Shown piece by piece: positions 1 through 4,695 of a stretch of DNA of 7,064 nucleotides. The stretch is from Lachnospiraceae bacterium UBA3692 (lineage in GTDB: Bacteria; Bacillota; Clostridia; Lachnospirales; Lachnospiraceae): positions 1 to 7,064 of the forward strand of contig DFIR01000102.1 of the NCBI GenBank assembly GCA_002372815.1, written 5' to 3'. Positions within the stretch are counted from its first letter, which is position 1. Each line of letters begins with the position of its first letter. The translations under genes and the position numbers were made by a program. Below the pieces are notes generated by a model. It made no database searches, was not told where the DNA came from, and saw only the letters and a list, made by a program, of their open reading frames with translations.

Positions 1-746
1 GTCATCTCACGGCCGACCATCCTGTTGACGATCAGTTCTTCCGTCAGCTCGCTGGCGGGCCATGTTCCGACGTTCTGTCCGTCTCTCATGATCGTGACTT
101 CGTCCGAGATCCTCAGGATCTCATCGATCTTATGGGAGATATATATGATTGCGATGCCCCGTGCGGTCAGATGGTGGATCGTCTCGAACAGGTCATCTGT
201 TTCTTTCGCTGTCAGTGAGGACGTCGGCTCATCCATGATGATGACCTTTGCGTCATAGGAGATCGCCTTCGCCACTTCGTTCAGCTGGATCATGGATGCC
301 GACAGGTCGTTAGGGATCGCCGTGGGCTCAAGATCCATGTTGAGCTCTTTGTACAGTGCCTTTGTCTCTTCGAACATCTTTTTGTCATCGACAAAAGTGA
401 TGCCCATAACTTTCTTTTCAGGGTATCTTCCGCAGAAGATGTTCTCAGCCACGTTCCTGAAGCGGATCGGGTTCAGCTCCTGGGGGATCATGGAGATACC
501 GTGCTCCAGGCCTTCTTTCGGTGTTTTAAATGACACCTTCTCCCCATCGAGATACACTTCCCCCTCATCAGGATCATAAAGGCCGAACGCACATTTCATC
601 AGCGTCGATTTGCCTGCGCCGTTCTCCCCCATGAGTGCATGGACCGTTCCTCTTCTGACTTTGATGGAAACGTGGTCCAGTGCCTTGACGCCAGGAAAGC
701 TCTTGCTGATGTCTTTCATTTCGAGAATAATATCGTTCTCAGCCAT
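1..746 (-). CDS. mglA: MglA-like sugar ABC transporter ATP-binding protein (N-terminal 248 residues, runs off left edge)
   Basis: This is the energising ATPase of a hexose importer of the Mgl/Rbs type, acting on the inner face of the membrane. The family has about 500 residues with two fused ABC domains; here only the first domain is present and the frame is open at position 1. Visible motifs are Walker A GENGAGKST (residues 40-48), Q-loop Q89, signature LSASMIQ (148-154), Walker B VIIMDEP (168-174, catalytic E173), D-loop SSLT (176-179) and the H-switch His205. The signature with Ser in place of Gly, followed by LNEVAKAISY, closely matches my memory of E. coli MglA (LSVSQMQ...EIAKAFSY), as do GRYP and FVDDKKM after the Q-loop. 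The ATG at 746 follows AGGAGAG with a 7-nt gap. The gene lies 160 bp downstream of the binding-protein gene on the same strand, and an mglC-like permease is expected off the left edge. MglA is preferred over RbsA or XylG because of the signature motif and the galM neighbour. Confidence 0.9.
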   Translation of the reverse strand, partial: MAENDIILEMKDISKSFPGVKALDHVSIKVRRGTVHALMGENGAGKSTLMKCAFGLYDPDEGEVYLDGEKVSFKTPKEGLEHGISMIPQELNPIRFRNVAENIFCGRYPEKKVMGITFVDDKKMFEETKALYKELNMDLEPTAIPNDLSASMIQLNEVAKAISYDAKVIIMDEPTSSLTAKETDDLFETIHHLTARGIAIIYISHKIDEILRISDEVTIMRDGQNVGTWPASELTEELIVNRMVGREM

Positions 747-774
747 ATGAAGTCTCTCCTTACCTGATAGTTGG

Positions 775-809
775 GGAGGGCCGGTGCGGGTGCACCGCAC
801 CGGCCCTCC
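775..809. repeat. Perfect 15-bp inverted repeat (stem-loop) in the mglB-mglA gap
   Basis: Arms GGAGGGCCGGTGCGG (775-789) and its exact complement (795-809) enclose the loop GTGCA (790-794). Thirteen of the 15 pairs are G:C. On the transcribed minus strand the stem is followed by CCAACTATCAGG rather than a U-tract, so it is not a canonical intrinsic terminator. It ends 28 nt before the mglA start and begins about 97 nt after the mglB stop. Stable hairpins in this position in other sugar-transport operons protect the upstream binding-protein mRNA from 3' exonucleases, so that the binding protein is made in excess over the ATPase and permease. That role is inferred here. Partial attenuation is the alternative. 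Confidence 0.85.
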
Positions 810-812
810 GTT

Positions 813-850
813 CACTTAAACTTTAAAGTCGTTGCACTTAAATTTAAATC
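813..850. repeat. Imperfect AT-rich direct repeat in the mglB-mglA gap
   Basis: Two copies of a CACTTAAA-nTTTAAA-like unit lie at 813-828 and 835-850. The first contains the palindrome CTTTAAAG (821-828) and the second TTAAATTTAA (838-847). In the minus-strand transcript this gives an AU-rich stretch just before the GC-rich hairpin at 775-809. It could be a ribonuclease target or simply AT-rich spacer. No function can be assigned from sequence alone. Confidence 0.5.
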
Positions 851-906
851 TTGAACCGCTATTGATATTTAGTTGTGGCAGGAATGGTTCCTTTCACACT
901 GTCTGA

Positions 907-2121
907 TCAATAGTAATTCTCGAAGTTCGCCATCTCCGTGTTGGACGCATCGATTCTGGTGTAGTCGATCCAGATCTCATGGAACTCGTTGACCTTGCAG
1001 CCCTTCAGGCCTTCTGCTTCGAGCTTCTCAGTGGTCAGCTCCTGGCCAGTTGCGAATGCATCGATTGCGTACCAGATCGCACGGCCCATGTAGACCGCGT
1101 TGTTCAGGGAAGTGACAAGCATCGTGCCATCCTTGATCGCCTCAACGCCGACTGCCGTAGCATCGACACCAAGAACAGGGATGTACTTCTCAGGTGTGCC
1201 GTCAAGATAGCCGGCAGCCTTCAGAGCTTCGATTGCGCCAAGGGCCATGTCGTCGTTGTTCGCGATGACGAAGTCGATGTCGTCGATGGAAGCGGTGATA
1301 ACGGGCTGCATCAGGTCCTGAGCCTTCGCACGGTTGAACTCAGCGTCGATCGCCTGGATCTCGTTAACTTTGATGCCAGCCTCTTCGATCTTCTCAACAG
1401 AGTACTTTGTACGAACGATCGTGTCATAGAAACCGGGTGTACCACGAAGCATGACATAGTCGAGAACGCCATTGCCATTGCGGTCAGCTTCCGGATGCTC
1501 GTTCCAGTATTCCGCAGCTGCTTCGCCCTGAATGATACCGGAGCCATCAGCATAGGAAGAAACGAAGTAGTACTTGTCAAGATAGTCAGCGCTGATCTCA
1601 TGATCAGGAGCGTTCGTGTTGTAGGTGATGAAAGGAAGGTCATATTCCTTCGCAAGGTCGAACAGCTGCTGATAGTTATCATAGTTGTTGTAGCCGCATG
1701 CGAAGATGTCGCAGCCCTTGTTCAGCATCTGGTTGATGTTGTTCCACTGAATAGCGGTATCATTCTGGGAGTCAACCATCTGGATGTCATAGGGGTTGCC
1801 CTTCTGCTCGTTCTGCCAGTTAACAGCGTTACGAACATTGGTCAGGTGCGTATCGGAATAGTTAACGCACTCAAAACCGACAACGATCTTGTCGCCATAC
1901 TGAGGGACCATTGCGGTTGCGGAAGCTTCTGCTTCCTCAGTTGCTTCTTCAGCTTCTTCAGCAACTTCTTCAGCTGCTTCTTCAACAGCCTCAGTTGCCT
2001 CTTCTTTCTTCTCCTCAACCTTCTCCTCTGCGGGAGCTGCTGCCGGAGCTGCTGCGGTTCCGCCGCAGGCCGCGAGGACCATGGAAGCGGCGAGAAGCAT
2101 TGCTACTACTCTCTTTTTCAT
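907..2121 (-). CDS. mglB: MglB-like galactose/glucose-binding lipoprotein of a sugar ABC transporter
   Basis: A 404-residue extracellular solute-binding protein. The signal peptide MKKRVVAMLL... ends in lipobox LAAC, so Cys19 should be lipidated and the protein anchored to the outer face of the membrane. A Glu/Ala-rich linker (about 20-70) leads to a periplasmic-binding-protein type I fold (about 76-390). Alignment by eye to E. coli MglB is convincing: DSQND (117-121), SGIIQGE (194-200), VIANND (285-290), GAIEALKA (295-302) and LGVDA (317-321). Inferred ligand-contact equivalents are D90, N168, D233, R237, N289, D320 and N340. The Ca-binding loop is recognisable as D213-N215-N217-D221 with D283. 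Three pocket aromatic/His positions differ: F16 is H92, H152 is F231 and W183 is F262. The ATG at 2121 is chosen because AGGAGGAAG lies just upstream and a perfect signal peptide begins there. It lies between galM (138 bp upstream) and mglA (160 bp downstream). The exact sugar is uncertain. Confidence 0.93.
   Translation of the reverse strand: MKKRVVAMLLAASMVLAACGGTAAAPAAAPAEEKVEEKKEEATEAVEEAAEEVAEEAEEATEEAEASATAMVPQYGDKIVVGFECVNYSDTHLTNVRNAVNWQNEQKGNPYDIQMVDSQNDTAIQWNNINQMLNKGCDIFACGYNNYDNYQQLFDLAKEYDLPFITYNTNAPDHEISADYLDKYYFVSSYADGSGIIQGEAAAEYWNEHPEADRNGNGVLDYVMLRGTPGFYDTIVRTKYSVEKIEEAGIKVNEIQAIDAEFNRAKAQDLMQPVITASIDDIDFVIANNDDMALGAIEALKAAGYLDGTPEKYIPVLGVDATAVGVEAIKDGTMLVTSLNNAVYMGRAIWYAIDAFATGQELTTEKLEAEGLKGCKVNEFHEIWIDYTRIDASNTEMANFENYY
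1918..2031 (-). repeat. Low-complexity Glu/Ala linker coding repeat in mglB
   Basis: Residues 31-68 of the lipoprotein are almost entirely Glu, Ala, Lys, Thr and Val, with recurring TEAVEE, AAEEV, AEEAEE and ATEEAE units. At the DNA level these are near-repeats of GCTTCTTC and AGCTTCTTC on the plus strand, a pattern prone to slippage. The segment probably forms a charged, helical or extended spacer between the lipid anchor at Cys19 and the folded sugar-binding domain, spanning the cell wall. Similar acidic linkers are common in clostridial binding lipoproteins. Confidence 0.75.
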
Positions 2122-2171
2122 TAAACTTCCTCCTAATTTGGTAAAAAAATATAAGTGCAACCAACTTCAGA

Positions 2172-2187
2172 TGCCGGTTTTCCGGCA
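2172..2187. repeat. Short hairpin TGCCGG-tttt-CCGGCA in the galM-mglB gap
   Basis: Arms 2172-2177 and 2182-2187 form a six-pair GC-rich stem with a TTTT loop (AAAA in the minus-strand transcript). No U-tract follows directly on the minus strand; a T-run appears only about 20 nt later, close to the mglB ribosome binding site. It may be an intercistronic mRNA structure rather than a terminator. The rest of the 138-bp gap is AT-rich and shows no convincing promoter. A second, weaker stem with arms CAGT and ACTG lies near 2204-2218. Confidence 0.5.
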
Positions 2188-2259
2188 ATTGTGACCTCCC
2201 AAACAGTGATTTTTACTGGTTTTATTGTGAAAAACTACTGCAGAGGGAACTCACCACTA

Positions 2260-3273
2260 TCAGATTATACCAAATCTATATCCTGTTACGCTACTCTTTT
2301 TTGTATTTTTTTCCAATATCCCTTCCGGGAAATGAGATTCGTTGACAGCGTCCGGGAAAGTCTGCGTCTCAAAGCAGATCGCGCCGAACTTCTTAAGCGG
2401 CACTCCGCCCCGCTTTGTGAGCTCTTCACTAAAGAAATTGGACGTGAAGACCTGCACGCCGGGCTGGTCCGTGAAGACTTCCATCTTCCGTCCCGTGCCT
2501 TCATGCGTCAGCTCCGCGATCTTTCTGTAGCCTCTGCCGGGGAGCACGAAGTTGTGGTCCACGCCGCCCGTCTTCTCCAGGACTTCGCCGACGCGGATCT
2601 TCTTCGTCATGTCGAGGCCGGTCCCTTCGACCTTCGCGATCTCGCCGGTCGGGACGTTCTCTTCGTCCGCAGGCGTGTAGAAAGGCGCATCCATGCAGAC
2701 TTCGTGGTTTTCCACAGTGTCTTCACCGGACAGGTTGAAGTACGCGTGGTTCGTCAGGTTGACCGGCGTGTCCTTGTCGCAGATGAAGTCATAGGCGATC
2801 AGCAGCGTGCAGTCGTCCGTCACAGTGTACGTCACGGAGAGCTTCGCGTTGCCCGGGAAGCCGCCCGCCGTCTCTTCCGGATCATCCAGCGTGAGCGTGA
2901 CGCTCTTGCCGTCCTCTTCGGCGATCTCGAAATTGCGCTTCGCATAGTTTGCGTCGCCGCTGTGCAGCGTGTTTGCGAACTCATTTGCCTGCAGGTGATA
3001 GACGTTGCCGTCGATCTCGAAAGACGCGCCCTTGATGCGGTTCGCGACGCGGCCGACAAGCATGGCATTGCAAAAAGCCTTTTCCCTCACATCCTCAAAC
3101 GTGTCCTGGCCGAGAACGACGTTCCCGATGTTCCCGTCCTTGTCCGGCACGAAGATATCCTTGATGATCGCGCCGTAAGTGAGGATGTTGACGCTCATTC
3201 CCTTGCCGTTCGCAAGTCCGATCTCATAGACCGCCGCACCGCTGGGCATTGTTCCAACTTGTTTCTTGCTCAT
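2260..3273 (-). CDS. galM: Aldose 1-epimerase (mutarotase)
   Basis: GalM interconverts the alpha and beta anomers of galactose, glucose and related aldoses in the cytoplasm, supplying the anomer that the sugar kinase uses. The protein has 337 residues, normal for the family. Key residues appear in their usual motifs: R79 in GRVANRI, H104 in TLHSG, H176 in NLTNHAYFNL, D239 in VDHNFV and E302 in CFETQTFPDA. H176 (acid) and E302 (base) are the expected catalytic pair. The first His motif reads LHSG where most homologues have LHGG. The ATG at 3273 follows AGGAGGGG with a short spacer. It is co-directional with the aldo/keto reductase (194 bp upstream) and mglB (138 bp downstream), which supports a hexose, probably galactose, as the imported sugar. 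No galK, galT or galE is present in the window. Confidence 0.96.
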   Translation of the reverse strand: MSKKQVGTMPSGAAVYEIGLANGKGMSVNILTYGAIIKDIFVPDKDGNIGNVVLGQDTFEDVREKAFCNAMLVGRVANRIKGASFEIDGNVYHLQANEFANTLHSGDANYAKRNFEIAEEDGKSVTLTLDDPEETAGGFPGNAKLSVTYTVTDDCTLLIAYDFICDKDTPVNLTNHAYFNLSGEDTVENHEVCMDAPFYTPADEENVPTGEIAKVEGTGLDMTKKIRVGEVLEKTGGVDHNFVLPGRGYRKIAELTHEGTGRKMEVFTDQPGVQVFTSNFFSEELTKRGGVPLKKFGAICFETQTFPDAVNESHFPEGILEKNTKKSSVTGYRFGII

Positions 3274-3304
3274 AACCCCTCCTGTTTGCTGCTTTTCGTT
3301 TGTA

Positions 3305-3331
3305 GAAAGCGCGGATTGCCCGGGCGCTTTC
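3305..3331. repeat. Inverted repeat GAAAGCGC/GCGCTTTC in the galM leader
   Basis: Arms 3305-3312 and 3324-3331 are exact complements around an 11-nt loop. In the minus-strand transcript the stem lies about 30 nt before the galM start and just upstream of its ribosome binding site. No U-tract follows it. It could be an mRNA leader structure or a protein-binding palindrome; nothing in the sequence decides between them. Confidence 0.6.
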
Positions 3332-3342
3332 CCTTTTCACGC

Positions 3343-3397
3343 AAGATGCCGCGGCGCCGCGCCGGAACCCCGGCGCCGGAATCTGCCCCGGCATCTT
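3343..3397. repeat. Long GC-rich imperfect hairpin in the reductase-galM gap
   Basis: The outer arms AAGATGCCG (3343-3351) and CGGCATCTT (3389-3397) are exact complements. An inner stem, GCGCCGG (3359-3365) with CCGGCGC (3370-3376), closes on the loop AACC. The whole 55-nt segment is very GC-rich and would fold strongly on either strand. It begins about 70 nt after the reductase stop in the direction of transcription. No T-run follows on either strand, so it is more likely an mRNA-stability or processing element, or a partial attenuator, than a classical terminator. The palindrome AAGTATACTT (3398-3407) sits directly beside it. Confidence 0.65.
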
Positions 3398-3467
3398 AAG
3401 TATACTTTATGACAACTCTTCAGTACAGTCCGAAGCACTCGCTGCGGGGAGCGTTCGAAAGCGCATA

Positions 3468-4505
3468 TTATCTGTGCATCCAGTCGAGCAGCTCGATGTC
3501 GCCGATGCCCATCGCCTTCAGCGCGTCGTCCAGTTCCTTCAGCTCTTCCGCGGAAAGTTCCCAGTCGAACGCCGCAACGTTCTGCTCGGCGTGCTCTCTC
3601 TTAGAGAAGCCGCAGAGCGCCGTGCCGACGAACTCCTGCTGCGTGGTCCAGTTGATCGCGACCTGGGAGACTGAGCTGTTATGCGCTTCCGCGATCTTGT
3701 CCATGATCTTGAGCAGCTCGAGGAACTTCTCGAAGTTCTCGTCCTTGTAAAGGTTCTGGTAGAAGCCGCCGCGAATATCCGTGGGATCGAACTGCGGCTT
3801 CGTGCGCATCCTGCCGGTGAGCAGGCCGGAGCCGAGGGAGCCGTAGGTCATGCTGTCGATGCCCTTGGACTTCGCCCAGCGCATCAGGCCTTCCATCTCG
3901 CGGTCGACCATCGAGAACGGAGGCTGGATCACGTCGATCTGTCCCCACTCCATCGCCGCTTCGATCTGCGCCTGCGTGTGGTTGGAGAGGCCGATGTAGC
4001 GGATGATCCCTCTCTTCTTCAGGACGTTCAGCGCGGACATGGTCTCGGCGATGTCGGTGTACGGATCCGGATAGTGCAGGAAATAGAAGTCGATGTAGTC
4101 CGTGCGGAGAAGGCGCAGGGACTCGTCGACCTCGCGCATGACGTTCTTATAGGAACCGCCGCCGGATGCGCCGCCCCTCTCCGGGCGTCCCATATCGGGA
4201 ATGAGGCTGAACTTCGTGGAGATCAAAATCTTATCCCTGTCGAAATCCTGGATCGCCTCACCGACGATGCGTTCGGATGCGCCCCAGCCGTAGCACGGCG
4301 CCGTGTCGATCAGGTTCACGCCGCCCTGGAGGGCCGCCTGGATCGCGTCGATCGCGCGCTCTCTCGCCTTGACGATGCCGCGCGTCGTGACCTTGCCGTT
4401 CTCCTTTTCGACGTTGCCGAAGGTCTCGAGCTCGCCGATGCCCCACGTTCCGACCGCAAGTTCGGATACGTCGACGTTTGCGTTTTCAAAGTGCTTGTAC
4501 CTCAT
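3468..4505 (-). CDS. Aldo/keto reductase, IolS/YajO-like
   Basis: A 345-residue NAD(P)H-dependent oxidoreductase of the aldo/keto reductase superfamily, a cytosolic (beta/alpha)8 barrel. The catalytic tetrad is complete: D67 in NLIDTAP, Y72 in CYGWG, K98 in ISTKFS and H144 in YFLHYPDP. Typical strand motifs follow: YIGLSNHTQ (170-178), GSLGSGLLTGR (222-232) and VSQVAINW (279-286). The C-terminal cofactor segment reads TALCGFSKREHAEQN (295-309), where many relatives have an IPG motif, so the usual Pro is absent. Length and order fit B. subtilis IolS-type enzymes. The ATG at 4505 follows AGGAGGAG. It is the first gene of the minus-strand group, shares a divergent promoter region with the ROK regulator and lies upstream of galM. 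It could reduce or oxidise the imported sugar or a related aldehyde, but the substrate cannot be predicted. Confidence 0.92.
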   Translation of the reverse strand: MRYKHFENANVDVSELAVGTWGIGELETFGNVEKENGKVTTRGIVKARERAIDAIQAALQGGVNLIDTAPCYGWGASERIVGEAIQDFDRDKILISTKFSLIPDMGRPERGGASGGGSYKNVMREVDESLRLLRTDYIDFYFLHYPDPYTDIAETMSALNVLKKRGIIRYIGLSNHTQAQIEAAMEWGQIDVIQPPFSMVDREMEGLMRWAKSKGIDSMTYGSLGSGLLTGRMRTKPQFDPTDIRGGFYQNLYKDENFEKFLELLKIMDKIAEAHNSSVSQVAINWTTQQEFVGTALCGFSKREHAEQNVAAFDWELSAEELKELDDALKAMGIGDIELLDWMHR

Positions 4506-4539
4506 ACCACTCCTCCTGTAATATAATAATCATGTTAGT

Positions 4540-4555
4540 AAACAAATAAAACAAA
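4540..4555. repeat. Tandem AAACAAA repeat in the reductase leader
   Basis: AAACAAA occurs at 4540-4546 and again at 4549-4555, separated by TA, a 9-bp period. On the minus strand it reads TTTGTTT-TA-TTTGTTT within the AT-rich untranslated leader of the reductase, downstream of its predicted start of transcription. It may be a protein-binding site or chance in AT-rich sequence. Confidence 0.35.
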
Positions 4556-4558
4556 CCT

Positions 4559-4574
4559 TACAATCGTTATTGTA
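4559..4574. promoter_or_regulatory. Inverted repeat TACAAT-cgtt-ATTGTA overlapping the reductase -10 box
   Basis: Six-base arms at 4559-4564 and 4569-4574 are exact complements with a 4-bp centre. The right arm is the -10 hexamer of the predicted minus-strand promoter, so a protein bound here would block transcription. The divergent neighbour is a ROK repressor, the natural candidate ligand for such a site. This is inference; a chance palindrome containing the -10 box is possible. Confidence 0.45.
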
Positions 4575-4598
4575 CTCACACGGTTCGTGTCCTGTCAA
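4569..4598 (-). promoter_or_regulatory. Predicted sigma-A promoter of the aldo/keto reductase gene
   Basis: On the minus strand TTGACA (4598-4593) is followed after 18 bp by TACAAT (4574-4569). The -35 box is a perfect consensus match and the -10 box matches 5 of 6. The start of transcription would fall near 4562, giving a leader of roughly 57 nt before the ATG at 4505. It is the best promoter in the window and could also drive galM and the mgl genes if transcription reads through the hairpins in the gaps. Confidence 0.75.
4578..4590. promoter_or_regulatory. Operator-like inverted repeat ACACG-gtt-CGTGT in the promoter spacer
   Basis: Five-base complementary arms at 4578-4582 and 4586-4590 sit between the -35 and -10 boxes of the minus-strand promoter. 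A dyad in this position is typical of a repressor or activator site. The ROK protein is the obvious candidate regulator, but its site is not known. Confidence 0.4.
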
Positions 4599-4612
4599 CC
4601 GGCGGCATGCGG

Positions 4613-4630
4613 GTGCCTTCGCAAAGGCAC
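4613..4630. promoter_or_regulatory. Operator-like inverted repeat GTGCCTT-cgca-AAGGCAC upstream of ROK
   Basis: Seven-base perfect arms at 4613-4619 and 4624-4630 flank a 4-bp centre. The right arm overlaps the expected -35 region of the ROK promoter, which has an extended -10 at 4646-4654. This placement suggests autoregulation of the ROK gene or a shared operator for both divergent units. It could also be a small hairpin without regulatory meaning. Confidence 0.45.
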
Positions 4631-4645
4631 AACGACTTTGGAGTG

Positions 4646-4654
4646 TGATATACT
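4646..4654 (+). promoter_or_regulatory. Predicted extended -10 promoter for the ROK gene
   Basis: TG-A-TATACT forms an extended -10 element (TGnTATAAT type, 5 of 6 in the hexamer). The -35 position with a 17-bp spacer reads GGCACA, only a 3 of 6 match, as is common for extended -10 promoters. The start of transcription would lie near 4661, about 35 nt before the ATG at 4696. Confidence 0.5.
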
Positions 4655-4682
4655 AAAGTGATTATGGTCAGGCAGTCATGCC

Positions 4683-4689
4683 GGAGGAG
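4683..4689 (+). promoter_or_regulatory. Ribosome binding site that fixes the ROK start
   Basis: GGAGGAG ends 6 nt before the in-frame ATG at 4696. The earlier in-frame ATG at 4678 has no purine-rich site in front of it and would put this motif inside the coding sequence. The ATG at 4691 is out of frame. Confidence 0.8.
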
Positions 4690-4695
4690 TATGCA

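Noticed and set aside
25..579. Two small plus-strand open frames (77 and 95 residues) opposite mglA.
   Set aside because: They are shadows of the ATPase gene, which carries Walker A, Walker B and signature motifs on the other strand.
775..809. The mglB-mglA stem read as a rho-independent terminator.
   Set aside because: There is no T-run after the stem in the transcribed direction, and the ATPase gene follows with its own ribosome binding site.
851..866. A possible catabolite-responsive element (TTGAACCGCTATTGA).
   Set aside because: It does not fit the TGnAAnCGnTnnCA pattern without a deletion, and it lies inside the operon gap rather than at a promoter.
979..2124. A 381-residue plus-strand open frame opposite mglB.
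   Set aside because: It is the exact antisense shadow of a convincing lipoprotein gene. Its Leu/Ser/Cys-rich C-terminus is only the complement of the Glu/Ala linker.
2119..2160. An upstream in-frame ATG at 2160 that would add 13 residues to the lipoprotein.
   Set aside because: It would place AGGAGG inside the coding sequence and put extra residues in front of a typical signal peptide. The ATG at 2121 has the ribosome binding site.
2155..3399. A 414-residue plus-strand open frame opposite galM.
   Set aside because: No domain is recognisable, it is Arg/Val/Asp-rich, and galM has all catalytic residues on the other strand.
3399..3427. A possible minus-strand promoter for galM with TATACT near 3399-3404.
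   Set aside because: The hexamer 17 bp upstream (TGTACT) matches the -35 consensus at only 3 of 6 positions and there is no extended -10, so the support is too weak.
3681..4526. A 281-residue plus-strand open frame opposite the aldo/keto reductase.
   Set aside because: It has no recognisable motifs, while the opposite strand encodes a complete reductase with an intact tetrad.
4678..4695. An earlier ATG at 4678 for the ROK gene.
   Set aside because: No ribosome binding site precedes it, and GGAGGAG at 4683-4689 points to the ATG at 4696.
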